A stretch of DNA of 64,000 bases. Source: Mycobacterium sp. OTB74 (lineage in GTDB: Bacteria > Actinomycetota > Actinomycetes > Mycobacteriales > Mycobacteriaceae). The position numbers and the translations under genes were made by a program. Every line of letters begins with the position of its first letter. Within the stretch, counting starts at the first letter, position 1. The stretch is from contig NZ_JARXVD010000005.1 in the NCBI RefSeq assembly GCF_029892685.1, forward strand, positions 181,958 through 245,957, in the 5' to 3' direction. The notes beneath the pieces were generated by a model. That model made no database searches, was not told the origin of the DNA, and saw only the letters and a list, made by a program, of their open reading frames with translations. Shown here one piece after another: positions 25,906-37,600 of this stretch.

Positions 25906-26886
25906 CTACCAAGTCCCGTCGGTGACCGCACCGGGGCTGACCCCACCGAGTGAGATCACCGTGTTCGGGGTGACCGGAACAAACGGATTCTCTTGGACGC
26001 CAAGCTTTTTGCCGACACTGGTGACGCCCGCCAATATATGCGATGGGGCGAGGTTCTGGGCGTCGGCGTGATAAAAGTCGAACCAGGGCAGACCTGCATC
26101 GACGTAGGCGTCCCGGTCGACCGGTGTCGGGGGCGGCACCTCTCCGGTTATGGCAGTCCACTGCGCAGCCGAGCACAGGTGGACGAACACGCGCAGGGCA
26201 CCGCTCTCGTCGTAGTCGGCAAGTGGGCGGTCGTCGGCGTACACCTCCTGCCGCATCCGGCCGCCGGCGCCCAGTCCCATGCTGGCCGAGGGCGCCGGGA
26301 GCTGGCCGTCCTCCAGTATCAGACCCGCGCAGAAATCGTCGGCCACTACCTGCGCGGCATGCCATTCCGCAAGCGCCTCCGGGGTTAGCCCGACGGCCCG
26401 GAGTTGGATTCCACCGTGAGATTCCCGACCAGTGACCTGTCCTTCGACTGTGGCGCCTAAACCGAGGGGGATAGCAACGAATTGCCGGACGAACCCGTCC
26501 CCGGCATTGATGCCGTCCAGCCATGGCTGATCGGGCAGTGCAACATAGTTCTGCGGGTCGCCGATCAGGTGCTCAATCCAGGGCAGGCCGCTGACCGCGC
26601 ACACTTTGCCTACGCCGACCTGCAATGCACTTGGTTCGGAAGCATTGAATGACAGCCACATTGCCTCGCGCTGGTAGATCGGCAGCATGACGCCGCCACG
26701 AGACAGCCACTCGGGCGGTGCGGTGTCGGGGTAGTCCGCGACCCGGCGCAGCGGAAACCGGCCCAGACCAGGCGGCAGTGGATGCAGCCCTGTCTCGGGG
26801 ATTCGGAGCGTCCGCTGAAACCCCACCGTCACCGGACCCATCACGAGTCGGTCGTTGACGATCTTTACCGGCACGCTGTCCGTCAT
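25906..26886 (-). CDS. Unrecognised 326-residue protein
   Basis: ATG 26886 is preceded by GGAGGTAG, and codon use is typical of the region, so the gene is well supported, but I do not recognise its family. The sequence is rich in Pro, Gly and Trp (PEWLSRGGVMLPIYQREAMWLSF, AAQWTAITGEVPPPTP, GLPWFDFYHADAQ) with no signal peptide or membrane segment. The pattern suggests a compact beta-rich cytoplasmic protein of the kind annotated as an integral uncharacterised ORF in soil actinobacteria. It converges with mmpL and is divergent from the unknown gene at 27187. Confidence 0.8.
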   Translation of the reverse strand: MTDSVPVKIVNDRLVMGPVTVGFQRTLRIPETGLHPLPPGLGRFPLRRVADYPDTAPPEWLSRGGVMLPIYQREAMWLSFNASEPSALQVGVGKVCAVSGLPWIEHLIGDPQNYVALPDQPWLDGINAGDGFVRQFVAIPLGLGATVEGQVTGRESHGGIQLRAVGLTPEALAEWHAAQVVADDFCAGLILEDGQLPAPSASMGLGAGGRMRQEVYADDRPLADYDESGALRVFVHLCSAAQWTAITGEVPPPTPVDRDAYVDAGLPWFDFYHADAQNLAPSHILAGVTSVGKKLGVQENPFVPVTPNTVISLGGVSPGAVTDGTW

Positions 26887-27186
26887 AACTACCTCCATTT
26901 CGACTTTCTTCGATATGGGTAACACCCGGCACCGACAGGCAGGTCGCAGCAGGACCCAAAGCTGCTCGCCGTCGTCGTCACAGCAACGTCGCAGAGGGAC
27001 CCCCGTCATTCGAGATTCGGCGACGTCATCACCTCGCATCTCGATCGGCGGCGCTATCAATGTTTGTCCCAACCGTCACATGGGTACCGTTGACAACAGC
27101 ACCCAATGTCGGTGCTGCACTCGACAAAGAGGTCCACCAAGACACACGAAGACGCACAAAACGAAAGAGCCGAATGGGTCATCACC
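26887..27186. other. Divergent intergenic region, nothing recognised
   Basis: These 300 bases separate two divergently transcribed unknown genes and presumably hold both promoters. I see no clear operator, RNA gene or repeat. Confidence 0.5.
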
Positions 27187-27687
27187 ATGAACACTGTCCT
27201 GTACTTCAGCGTCAACGGCGCTGTTTATGAAACCCGCGCCTATACCCAGGCGGACATCACTCAGCTAGTGCACGATCAAAGGTTGCAATGCCTGACCAGC
27301 GCTGATCGGCAGTTCGACTTCTGGTTCAGCCCGACATCACGTCGCTGCCAGCGCCGCATCAATCGAAGCGCAACCGAATTATTAATGGCAACAACGACTT
27401 TCACTGCGAAAACCGTGCCGCTGCTGCGTGGCTGCATTGTCCTGGCCAGCCACGACGCCAAAGGTGAGCTTGACGGACTCAGCTGGCCACAGTTGGACCT
27501 GCTGACGTGGCGGAATAATACCGTTACCGCGCGCGACGAGCGAATCCTCAACCGGCGCATGGCCTGCGAGCTGCGCCGCCTGCGCCACATCACCGAAGGC
27601 GCACTAGTCGGCCCACGGGCGACAACCGGCGCCCGTCTGCGCGCCGACCATCAGGGGCACCACCATTCGGTAGGTCAAATCAGCTGA
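27187..27687 (+). CDS. Hypothetical protein (166 residues)
   Basis: The frame from ATG 27187 (MNTVLYFSVNGAVYETRAYTQADITQLVHDQ) has coding-like composition and a modular look: a short beta-hairpin start, a Trp/Arg-rich middle (FDFWFSPTSRRCQRRINR), and a helical end (RILNRRMACELRRLRHITEGALVG). Its GC content is somewhat lower than its neighbours. No ribosome-binding site of normal strength is seen, and no family is recognised. An earlier in-frame start at 27106 is possible. Confidence 0.6.
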   Translation: MNTVLYFSVNGAVYETRAYTQADITQLVHDQRLQCLTSADRQFDFWFSPTSRRCQRRINRSATELLMATTTFTAKTVPLLRGCIVLASHDAKGELDGLSWPQLDLLTWRNNTVTARDERILNRRMACELRRLRHITEGALVGPRATTGARLRADHQGHHHSVGQIS

Positions 27688-27759
27688 CCCGCCAGCAATA
27701 CCTTCGTCGAGTCGGTGACTTGGTCGGTCGCGCACGGGATGCGAGACAACCGGCGCGTT

Positions 27760-29211
27760 CTAGACAGCCTTGCGGCGCCATTCGAGCAGCAGCGGCGGGA
27801 TCACGCCGAGGGCCAGAATCCCCGCGAGGATCAGCAGTCCGTATAGCAGCGGTTGTGAGTTGCCGAACTGTGACGGTGGTACGAACCCGATCAGGAACGC
27901 GAGCACCGATGATCCCGCTCCGAGGCCACACAGCACCCCGATGGCAGGTACCCGGTACCCACGCGGATGGTCGGGTTGGTTGCGCCGCAACCGGATTGCG
28001 GCGACGAACATCAGCACGTACATGATCAGGTACACCTGGGTTGCCATCGCGGTGAACACCCAATAGGCGCTGTTGACTGTGGGAACCAATGCGTACAGGA
28101 AGCCGATGACCGTGACCACGACACCTTGCGCGACCAAGATGTGCAACTGAATGCCCTCATTGTTGACCTTCTGGAAATAGGCCGGAAGGTAACCCTGTTC
28201 GCGTCCGATCTTGAGCAATCCCTCAGAAGGTCCGTCAAGCCAGGCGATCATTCCGCCGAGCGCCCCGATAGCCAGTGCGAGCGCGATCACCGGCAGGGCG
28301 AAAGACAGATGTAGGTACTTGAGCAGGACGTCGAAGGCTTGCATCACCCCGGCGGTGAGGCTGATCGACTGTGTGGGGATCACCCATGCGATCGCCAGCG
28401 TGGGTAGCACGAAGACGGCGAGCACCAGTGCTGCCGCGACGAACATGGCCTTCGGGAACTCCCTGCCGGGGTCGCGCAACTCGTCGACATGTACAGCGTT
28501 GACCTCGACGCCGGCGTAGGTGAAGAAGCTGTTGACTATCAGCACGATGCTGGCCACACCGTTCCACGCAGGCACGATGTGATGACCGTCCATCGGCGCC
28601 ACGGGGTGGTTGCCGTGCAGCAGGTAGATCACGCCCAGAGCGACAAGCAGTGCCGCGGGAATCACAGTGCCGATCAGCGTTCCGCCCGAGGAAAGCTTGG
28701 CGAGCAATCTGCGCCCACGCGCAGACACAGCCACACTGCCCCAGAACAACACGATGATGATCACCGCGGTGTACACACCATTGTTGGCAAGGCTCGGATT
28801 GATCACGTACGCCAGAGTTCCGGCTACGTAAGCCAGTAGCGCTGGATAGTAGAAAACGGTCTGCGCGAACTGGCACCAGACTGCGAGCAACCCCATCGGC
28901 GCCGAAATGCCTTCGCGTACCCAGTTATAGACGCCGCCGGGCCATCCCGAGGCCAGCTCGGCGGAGACCAGCGACGCGGGTAACAAGAACACGATCGCCG
29001 GCAGTACGTACAGAAATACCGAAGCTAGCCCCAACACCGACAGAGTCGGCGCCGAGCCCAGATAGCCCACGGCACCGACTGTCATCATCGCCACCGAAGT
29101 CCAGCTGATGTAGGTGGTGTCTCCTCGACGCGCCGCGGCTTTGTTGCCTGCCCGCGCAAGCATGCGGGGTGCCCGAAGGCGACCGGGGCCAAACGGGCGC
29201 GTTTTGTCCAT
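27760..29211 (-). CDS. APC-superfamily amino-acid permease/antiporter (GadC-like)
   Basis: The protein has about twelve hydrophobic segments and belongs to the APC superfamily. Marker stretches include GDTTYISWTSVAMMTVGAVGYLG, SAELASGWPGGVYNWVREG (the conserved xELxxxxPxxGGxYxWV of APC transporters), and FFTYAGVEVNAVHVDELRDPGREFPKA. The closest group known to me is the glutamate:GABA antiporter GadC. No glutamate decarboxylase is nearby. ATG 29211 gives 483 residues; an upstream TTG at 29316, overlapping the previous stop, would add 35 residues that carry no transporter homology. It lies downstream of the DUF1345 gene on the same strand, probably in one transcript. Confidence 0.88.
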   Translation of the reverse strand: MDKTRPFGPGRLRAPRMLARAGNKAAARRGDTTYISWTSVAMMTVGAVGYLGSAPTLSVLGLASVFLYVLPAIVFLLPASLVSAELASGWPGGVYNWVREGISAPMGLLAVWCQFAQTVFYYPALLAYVAGTLAYVINPSLANNGVYTAVIIIVLFWGSVAVSARGRRLLAKLSSGGTLIGTVIPAALLVALGVIYLLHGNHPVAPMDGHHIVPAWNGVASIVLIVNSFFTYAGVEVNAVHVDELRDPGREFPKAMFVAAALVLAVFVLPTLAIAWVIPTQSISLTAGVMQAFDVLLKYLHLSFALPVIALALAIGALGGMIAWLDGPSEGLLKIGREQGYLPAYFQKVNNEGIQLHILVAQGVVVTVIGFLYALVPTVNSAYWVFTAMATQVYLIMYVLMFVAAIRLRRNQPDHPRGYRVPAIGVLCGLGAGSSVLAFLIGFVPPSQFGNSQPLLYGLLILAGILALGVIPPLLLEWRRKAV

Positions 29212-29308
29212 CGGAAGTCCAGCGTAGTGCGCAACGGCAAGCCATTCCGGCGGATCGTTCGTGTGGCGGAGAGATCGAACTTGCCTGATGTAGCCCGCCA
29301 CGGCCGAG

Positions 29309-29935
29309 TCAACCAACCAGGTTGATCACCAGGTTGATCGTGCACGCGATGATCACGGTGCCGTAGATGTAACTGAACAGGCAGTGCCGGAGAACTTCAG
29401 CCCGGATGCCAGATGTGGTGACGCTGGTGTCGGACACCTGGTAGGTCATGCCAAGGTTGAACGAGAAGTAGAAGAAGTCGCTGTATTGCGGTGCGGCATC
29501 GGAATTGAAGTCGATGCCACCGGGCACACCGTCGTAGTAGAGCCGGGCGTATCGCGCTGCGTACATGGTGTGCAGCAACGACCACACCATCAATATCGCG
29601 GCCAGGGACATACCGGCATAAGCGGCCTTGTCCGCGTCGTTGGCGGACCTCAGAAGAATTCCGATGGCCGTGAGGCTTGCGGTCAGTATCAGGAGCAGCA
29701 CAACGTCGCCGATCTCGTCGTTGACGTCAGCTTGCCCTGCATGCGCCTGTGTCCTCGCTGGATTCATCCGCCACAGCGCCGTGAACGCCCACAGAACGTA
29801 GAGGGCCGCAGTGACGATGACGACCAACAGCAAGCCCACCGGCCAGCGATCGGAAAGTAACCCCGTGACGACGCCGATAGCGACGCCGATGGCCAAGCTG
29901 AGGCGGAACCATTTGGCGCCTGAGATTGTCTTCAC
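29309..29935 (-). CDS. DUF1345 membrane protein
   Basis: This 208-residue protein has five predicted membrane helices and the DUF1345 signature near the C terminus: PQYSDFFYFSFNLGMTYQVSDTSVTTSGIRAEVLRHCLFSYIYGT. The motif is diagnostic of the family, but the function is unknown. It starts MKTISGAKWFRLSL at 29935. The permease gene follows closely on the same strand. Confidence 0.92.
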   Translation of the reverse strand: MKTISGAKWFRLSLAIGVAIGVVTGLLSDRWPVGLLLVVIVTAALYVLWAFTALWRMNPARTQAHAGQADVNDEIGDVVLLLILTASLTAIGILLRSANDADKAAYAGMSLAAILMVWSLLHTMYAARYARLYYDGVPGGIDFNSDAAPQYSDFFYFSFNLGMTYQVSDTSVTTSGIRAEVLRHCLFSYIYGTVIIACTINLVINLVG

Positions 29936-29982
29936 CGCACCTATGTTCCTGCGCTATGGCCGATCGGGATGGTATTTGCACG

Positions 29983-30300
29983 CTAACCCGTCATGCTCCG
30001 GGTGAGCTGGTTGATGGTGGCATCGGCAGTCAGGTAGCCCGTGTGCGTGCCGGTCACCTGGATGTCGGCGTTGTATAGGATCGACGCCTCAGTTGCAGTG
30101 GTGTCGGTGGATTCGGTTCCGTTGAGGGTCTCTCCGACCGCGTTGACGTAGTTGGTGTAGGTGACGGTGCGGATGGCCTTCGTCGCGTCGGTCGGGTCCG
30201 AGCCAACCGGGCCCGAGCAACCGCCGCTGCGGGCCGCTCCTGACCAGCGGCTCCAGTTGCTGAGCATTTCCTGACAGCGGACGCTATGCATGGACCGCAA
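29983..30300 (-). CDS. Doubtful small ORF (105 residues)
   Basis: The frame reads Thr/Ala-rich sequence (TVTYTNYVNAVGETLNGTESTDTTATEASILYN), similar in composition to a secreted beta-structured fragment, but it has no signal peptide, ribosome-binding site or recognised family. It could be the end of a decayed exported protein. The surrounding 29936-30468 is otherwise non-coding and presumably contains the promoter of the polyketide cluster. Confidence 0.25.
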   Translation of the reverse strand: MRSMHSVRCQEMLSNWSRWSGAARSGGCSGPVGSDPTDATKAIRTVTYTNYVNAVGETLNGTESTDTTATEASILYNADIQVTGTHTGYLTADATINQLTRSMTG

Positions 30301-30468
30301 CTGCGGTCCATCATGGCCTTATACACAAATAAACCTGAGGATCGCCGGCATATTGACGTCATTGCAGATTCATCGCCAATCAGGAAGGATCGGCCAATGG
30401 CGGACGTCGCCGTGGCGCAACGCCGCCTACGGTGACCCGCCGCCGCTAAGGGGAAGGGGTGTCACCAA
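30301..30468 (+). promoter_or_regulatory. Upstream region of the polyketide cluster
   Basis: This stretch is locally AT-richer (CTTATACACAAATAAACC near 30315) and contains TATTGACG near 30352 as a possible -35, without a convincing partner. GGGGAAGGGG just before 30469 is the ribosome-binding site of the first type III PKS. The promoter position is uncertain. Confidence 0.35.
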
Positions 30469-31530
30469 GTGAGCGTCATCGCAGGTGTGTTTGGTGCGCT
30501 GCCCCCATATCGCTATTCCCAGCGCGAACTCACCGACTTTTTCATCAGCATTCCCGAATTCGAGGGTTACGAAGAGATAGTTCGTCAGCTGCACGCCAGC
30601 GCCAAGGTCAACAGTCGCCACTTCACTTTGCCACTGGACGAGTACCCGAGCCTGACTGACTTCGGCGCAGCGAACCGCCTCTACATCGACAAAGCGGTGG
30701 AGCTTGGCTGTGAGGCGCTGGCAGGTGCGCTCGACGAGGCGGGTTTGCGGCCCCGAGACCTCGATCTGCTGATCACCACCACGGTGACTGGCCTGGCAAT
30801 CCCGTCGGTGGATGCCCGGATCGCCGGTCGGCTCGGCTTGCGTGACGATGTGCGGCGCGTGCCGCTGTTCGGCCTGGGCTGTGTGGCCGGAGCGGCGGGG
30901 ACAGGCCGCTTGAACGACTATCTGCGCGGCGCTCCGGACACCGTCGGCGCGCTGCTCGCCGTCGAGCTCTGCTCATTGACCTATCCGGCATACAAGCCGA
31001 CTCCCGCCGGGCTGGTCGGCAGCGCTCTCTTTGCTGACGGGGCGGCCGCGGTGGTGGCCGTCGGCGAGCGGCGCGCGGAAATGATCGGTGCCGCGGGCCC
31101 GGACATCATCGATTCGCGCAGCCACCTTTACCCAGACTCATTGCGCACCATGGGTTACGACATCGGCGCTACCGGGTTCGAGTTGGTGCTGTCGAAAGAG
31201 GTGGCGACCCTGGTCGAGCAATACATCGAAGATGATGTCACCGGCTTTTTGGGCGCACATGGGTTGACCACCGCCGACATCGGCGCCTGGGTGAGTCACC
31301 CCGGTGGGCCCAAGGTCATCGACGCGATCAACGCGAGCCTGAACCTGCCGCCGGAGGCACTTGAGCTGACCCGCCGCTCATTGGGCGAGATCGGCAACCT
31401 GTCGTCGGCCTCGGTGCTGCACATCCTGCGTGACACCATCGCCAAAAAGCCGCCCAGTGGAAGCCCGGGTCTGATGCTCGCGATGGGGCCTGGCTTCTGC
31501 TCCGAACTCGTCTTGCTGCGTTGGCACTGA
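30469..31530 (+). CDS. Type III polyketide synthase (Pks10/Pks11-like), first copy
   Basis: This 353-residue chalcone-synthase-fold homodimer should extend an acyl starter with malonyl-CoA and cyclise it. The catalytic triad is complete: Cys138 ([13 protein letters not shown]), His278 ([13 protein letters not shown]) and Asn311 ([13 protein letters not shown]). It belongs to the mycobacterial Pks10/Pks11 group, which accept long acyl starters. GTG 30469 follows a strong AAGGGG. It is followed 102 bases later by a reducing type I PKS, and a paralogue lies at 44520, so the two type III genes bracket the two type I genes, as in the M. tuberculosis pks10-pks7-pks8/17-pks9-pks11 region. Confidence 0.95.
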   Translation: MSVIAGVFGALPPYRYSQRELTDFFISIPEFEGYEEIVRQLHASAKVNSRHFTLPLDEYPSLTDFGAANRLYIDKAVELGCEALAGALDEAGLRPRDLDLLITTTVTGLAIPSVDARIAGRLGLRDDVRRVPLFGLGCVAGAAGTGRLNDYLRGAPDTVGALLAVELCSLTYPAYKPTPAGLVGSALFADGAAAVVAVGERRAEMIGAAGPDIIDSRSHLYPDSLRTMGYDIGATGFELVLSKEVATLVEQYIEDDVTGFLGAHGLTTADIGAWVSHPGGPKVIDAINASLNLPPEALELTRRSLGEIGNLSSASVLHILRDTIAKKPPSGSPGLMLAMGPGFCSELVLLRWH

Positions 31531-31632
31531 TGCCAGCGTGTGGACTGTCCCGACGTTCCGTAGATCTCGCTTGGACCGGATGAGAAGTGCAGGTTCGCCG
31601 GCTCGCGTGAGTAGTACGAAAGGCCCGGTCGT

Positions 31633-34600
31633 ATGAGTGGCATACACGATGAGCTCGGCAAGGCCCTGAGCAAGTCACAGGCGGAAAACCAACGGCTGCA
31701 ACAGGAGAACCGCGAGTATCTCGCATTGACCACCGAGCCGCTGGCGGTGGTGGGAATGGCGTGCCGGTATCCGGGCGGGGTGGATTCGCCGGAAGCCCTG
31801 TGGCAGATGGTTGCCGACGGTCGCGATGTGGTGTGCGATTTTCCATCAGACCGCGGCTGGGATCTGGCCGGCCTGTTCGATCCCGACCCGGACGCGATTG
31901 GCAAGTCTTACACCCGGCACGGCGGGTTCTTGCCGGACGTCGCCGATTTCGACGCGGCCTTCTTCGGCATCGCACCCAGTGAGGCACTGACGATGGACCC
32001 GCAGCAGCGCCTGCTGCTGGAAGTTGGGTGGGAGGCGTTCGAGCGGGCCGGGATTGATCCGTTGACGCTGCACGGTTCGGCCACGGGTGTGTTCGCCGGC
32101 ATCTTCCATGGAACGTACGGGGGGCAGGGCCGGGTGCCCGCGGACCTGGAGAAGTACGGACTGCGCGGTTCGACGTTGAGCGTGGCATCGGGGCGGGTGT
32201 CGTACACGCTCGGGTTGGAAGGCCCGGCGGTGTCGGTGGATACAGCGTGCTCGTCGTCATTGGTGGCGTTGCATTTGGCGGCCCAGTCGCTGCGGTCGCG
32301 GGAATGTGATCGGGCGCTGGTCTGCGGAGTGACGGTGATGGCCACTCCGGCAATGTTTGTCGAGTTCAGTCGGCAGCGTGGGCTGGCCGCCGACGGCCGG
32401 TGCAAGGTGTACGGCGCATCAGACGGAACCAGCTTTTCCGAGGGCGTGGGGGCGCTGGTGCTGGAGCGGCTGTCCGATGCGCAGCGGTCGGGGCATCCTG
32501 TGTTGGCGGTGGTGCGAGGCTCGGCGCTCAATCAGGACGGCGCCTCAGACGGGTTGGCCACTCCACATGGGCCGGCCCAAGAGCGCTTGATCCAAGCGGC
32601 ACTGGCGAATTCGCGACTTACCGCTGCGGACGTGGATCTGGTGGAGGGCCACGGCACGGGAACCACGTTGGGTGATCCCATTGAGGCCCAAGCGATTCTG
32701 GCTACCTACGGACAGGACCGGCCGGCGGATCGTCCGGTCTGGTTGGGGTCGGTGAAATCGAACTTCGGTCATGCCTCGGCAGCGGCGGGGATAGCCGGGG
32801 TGATCAAGGTTGTGCAGGCAATGCGCCACGAGGTGATGCCCAAGACCTTGCATGTGGATGCGCCGACATCGGAGGTCGACTGGTCGACTGGCGCGGTGTC
32901 GTTATTGACCGAGCCGCGGCCGTGGCCGTCAGGGGACCGGCCGCGGCGGGCCGGGGTGTCCGGATTCGGCATCGGCGGAACCAATGCCCACGTGATTCTG
33001 GAAGAGGCTCCGGCGCCGGAAAGTGTTGATGCATCTGGTGATAGCGCGACGTCGGCAGTCCCATGGGTGTTGTCTGCGCGATCCGCAGATGCCTTGGCCG
33101 GACAGGCGCAGCGGCTGTTGACGCACCTGGAGGCCCATCCGGACCTCGCCGTGGCCGATGTGGGGTGGTCGCTGGTGTCCACGCGATCGCTGTTCGACCA
33201 GCGTGCGGTGGTCGTCGGTAACGACCGCGAACAGCTGATGGCCGGCCTGGCTGGGCTGGCCGCGGGTGAGCCGGGCGCGAATGTCGTCGTGGGCCGCGCC
33301 GAGGCGGCAGGCAAGACGGTCTTCGTGTTCCCCGGCCAGGGTTCCCAGTGGGTCGGCATGGGTGCGCAATTGCTCGACGCATCAACGGTATTCGCTGATC
33401 ACATGCAGCGGTGCGACAAGGCGCTCAGTGAGTATGTGGAATGGTCCTTGATCGACGTCATTCGAGGCGTATTGGGTAGCCCGGGGCTCGATCGGGTGGA
33501 CGTGGTGCAACCGGTCCTGTGGGCGGTCATGGTGTCGCTGGCCGAATTATGGCGATCACTGGGGGTGGTCCCCGATGCGGTAATCGGTCATTCGCAGGGT
33601 GAGATAGCTGCGGCCTATGTGGCGGGCGGGCTGTCACTGGAGGACGCCGCGCGGGTGGTGGCCCAGCGTAGCCAGCTGTTGGTGCAGTTGTCCGGCGGTG
33701 GGGGCATGGTTTCGCTGGCGTGTGGCCTGCCGCGTGCGCAGGAATTGGTGGCCGAGTACGCGGATCGGCTGAGTATCGCTGCAGTCAACGGTGTATCAGC
33801 GGTGGTGGTCTCCGGTGAGGTGGCCGCCGTAGACGAATTGGTCCAGCGTTGTGAGGCCACCGATGTGCGGGCCCGCAGGATCGATGTCGACTATGCCTCG
33901 CACTCGGCGCAGGTCGATGCGATACACGACTCCCTTTCTGAGGCCCTGGCGGGCATCGAGCCCCGGTCATCATCGGTGGCTTTCTTCTCCACGGTCAGCG
34001 GTGAGCTGATGGACACCTCCGGCTTGAACGCCGACTACTGGTACCAGAGCATCCGGCAGACGGTGCAGTTCGAACGTGCTGTACGCAGCGCATACGACGC
34101 TGGGCACAGGGTGTTCATCGAGTCAAGTCCTCATCCGGTGTTGATCGCCGGCATCGAAGAGACTTGCGACACCCTGTCTGATCTGAATACTGCTCCGGCT
34201 GTGGTGATTCCATCGCTGGGTCGCGATGACGGTGGGCTGGACAGGTTCTGGCTGTCCGTGGGCCGCGCCCATGTCGCGGGCGTGCCGGTGGATTGGCAGG
34301 CAGCGTTAGAGGGCGGGCGTCAGGTCGAGTTGCCGACGTATGCATTTCAGCACCAGCGGTTCTGGTTGTCGCAACTGGGCGCGGGTGACGGCGATCTGGG
34401 CAGTATCGGTTTGGTGGGTGCCGAGCACGCCTTGCTCAGTGCTGTTGTAGCGCGACCGGATTCGGGTGGCGTGGTGCTGACCGGCCGGCTGTCGACGGTG
34501 GCTCAGCCCTGGCTGACCGATCACGCGGTGAGCGGGGTGGTGCTGTTCCCGGGTGCTGGGTTTGTCGAGTTGGTGTTGCGGGCCGGTGACGAGGTCGGTT

Positions 34601-37600
34601 GTTCGGTGGTGGACGAGCTGACATTGTCGTCGCCACTGCTGCTACCGGCGGCCGACGGGGTGCAGATCCAGGTCGTGGTAGGTGCTGCCGATGATTCCGG
34701 TTGCCGGGCGGTTTCAGTGTATTCGCTTGGAGCTGAAGCTGATTCGGAATGGTTGCTGCATGCCGAGGGTTCGTTGAGCACGGCGTCTGCCGCGCCGGCC
34801 GCTGACCTGTCGGTGTGGCCGCCGTTGGGGGCGACGGCGGTGGACGTCACCAATGCTTATGAGCGGCTGGCGGGCCGGGGCTACGAATACGGTCCGGCAT
34901 TTCGAGGGCTGCAGTCGATGTGGCGCCTCGGCGACGAGGTTTTCGCCGAAGTTGCCGTCCCCGAGGTCGCCGGAGTAAACATCAGCGGTTTCGGGATTCA
35001 CCCGGTGCTGGTTGACGCGGCGTTGCATGCGATGGGGCTGGCCGGCGAAGGGGCCGAGACACTGCTGCCCTTCTCGTGGCAGGGCGTGTGCCTGCATGCG
35101 GCAGGTGCGTTGCGGGCGCGAGTCCGGATTGCCCCGGTAGGGGTCGGGGCGGTGTCGGTAGACCTGGCCGATGGCATGGGCCTGCCGATTTTGTCGGTGC
35201 GGGAGCTGGTGGTTCGTCCGGTCTCGGCAGCGCAACTGTCGGCGGCTACTCCACGTGCTTCCGGTGGGCTGTTGGACGTCGTGTGGTCGCCGATAGCGTT
35301 GCTCCCCAACGCTATTGCCGACGATAGCGTGCTGGTCTGGGAGCCAAGCCCCGGCGCCGACGTTGTGCTGGGTTCGGTGTACTCGGCCACCCACGAGGCG
35401 TTGGGGGCGTTGCAGTCGTATTTGGCCGGTGACGATTCCGGTGTTCTGGTGGTGCTGACTCGCGGGGCAGTCGGGCTGCCCGGTGAGGATGTCACGGATT
35501 TGGCGGGGTCGGCGGTGTGGGGGTTGGTGCGGTCCGCGCAGGCAGAAAATCCGGGGCGGCTGATCCTGATTGACTCCGATGGGTCGTTGGAGGTTTCTCA
35601 GGTAATCGGTTGTGGTGAGCCGCAATTGGTGGTGCGTTCCGGCGTCGCCCACGCCGCGCGGCTGCTGCCGGGCGGCTCTGCGCTCGAACTGCCGGCTTCC
35701 GGGGCATGGCAGATCTGCGCGGGCGGTGGGGGCACGCTCGAGGACCTGGTCGTGCGACCCCGCGACCACGTAGAACTAGCGGCCGGGCAGGTACGCCTGG
35801 CGGTGGCGGCGGTGGCCGTGAATTTCCGGGATGTGTTGGTGGCGTTGGGGATGTACCCCGGCGCCGCCGAACTGGGCGTCGATGGCGCCGGCATGGTTGT
35901 CGAGGTCGGTCCCGGGGTCGAGGGGCTGGCGGTGGGCGATGCCGTGCTGGGCTCGGTCGGAATGGTCGGTTCTGAGGCGGTGGTGGATGCGCGGTACCTG
36001 ACCAAGGTTCCCGCGGGCTGGTCGTATGCGCAGGCCGCCAGCGTGCCGGTGGTGTTTCTGACCGCGTGGTACGGGCTGTCATTCCTGGCGAATCTCAAGG
36101 CTGGCGAGAAGGTCCTGGTGCATGCTGCCACCGGTGGGGTGGGCATGGCCGCAGTGCAGCTGTGTCGGCATTGGGGTGCTGAGGTTTTCGCCACCGCCAG
36201 TCGTGGTAAGTGGGACACGTTACGGGCCATGGGCTTTGACGATGCCCATATCGCCGATTCGAGGACACTCGAGTTTGAGGAGAAGTTTCTGGCGGCGACC
36301 GGCGGGGCCGGGGTTGATGTGGTGCTCAACTCGTTGGCCGGTGAGTTCCTGGATGCTTCGTTGCGGTTGTTGGTCAACGGCGGACGATTCGTCGAGATGG
36401 GTAAGACCGACCTGCGTGACCCAGAGGTCATGGCAGCCGAACATCCGGCAGTGCAGTACTGCGTATTCGATCTGATCGCCGATGCGGGGCCGGTCGGCGT
36501 CGCAGCTATGTTCGCTGAGTTGATGCCGCTCTTTGCGGCTGGCGTATTGGAGCCGTTGCCGGTCAAGACTTTTGACGTACGTGCCGCTTCGGCGGCATAC
36601 CGGTTCGTCAGTCAGGCCCGGCAGCTCGGCAAAGTTGTACTGACCCTCCCCGAAGGACCCGGGGGTGCCGTACTCGCAGGGTCCGGCGGTGGACTGGCTG
36701 GTGGCAGTGTGATCGTCACCGGGGGCACCGGTATGGCTGGTTCTGCCATCGCGACCCATCTGGTGGCCAAATATGGTGTGGCGCATGTGGTGTTGGTGAG
36801 CCGCCGCGGCGGCGATGCCGAGGGCGTTCCTGATTTGGTGGGTCGTCTCGAAGAGGCCGGGGCCCAGGTGTCGGTGGTGGCCTGTGATGTGGCCGATCGT
36901 GATGCAGTCCGCGAGCTGATCGCGCAGGTGCCGACGCAGTATCCGCTCAAGGGTGTGTTTCATGCCGCCGGAGTGCTCGATGACGGACTGATCGGATCGT
37001 TGACCCCGGAGCGGGTGGATACGGTGTTGCGGGCCAAAGTCGATGGCGCCTGGAACCTGCATGAGCTGACCCAGCACCTGGATTTGTCTGCGTTCGTACT
37101 GTTTTCCTCCATGGCCGGCACGTTGGGAACCCCGGGTCAGGGAAACTATGCAGCCGCCAACTGTTTTCTCGACGGGTTGGCCACCCATCGGCGCGCCCTC
37201 GGTTTGCCCGGGTTGGCGGTGGCGTGGGGGCTGTGGGAGCAAGCCAGCGCAATGACCCAACACCTTGCCGATACCGACAAGGCCCGGATGAGTCGCCTTG
37301 GACTGGCGCCTTTTTCCGTCGAACAGGCTCTGCGGTTGTTCGACACCGCGATGCTCAGCGACAGGCCGGTGCTGGTGGCTGCCCGCCTCGATTCCGCTGC
37401 GCTGGCCGATCGCGATACCGCCGTGCCTGTTCTGCTGAGCCAATTGGTTACCCGCCGCGCCCGCCGCGTCATCGACGAAACCGGCAGTGCGGAGGCTTCG
37501 AAGACCAGCCTCGTCACACGGCTGCAAGGCCTGTCCACCGAGGAGCGGCACAGCGAGCTCATCGACATCATCCGTCGCAATGCCGCCGTCGTTCTCGGCC

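Noticed and set aside
36220..37551. Long antisense frames within the PKS genes (also 34714-35769, 41051-42031, 42359-43327, 43397-44839).
   Set aside because: They exist because of third-position GC bias in the PKS genes. Their codon use is unlike the neighbouring genes and they lie wholly inside well-supported CDSs.
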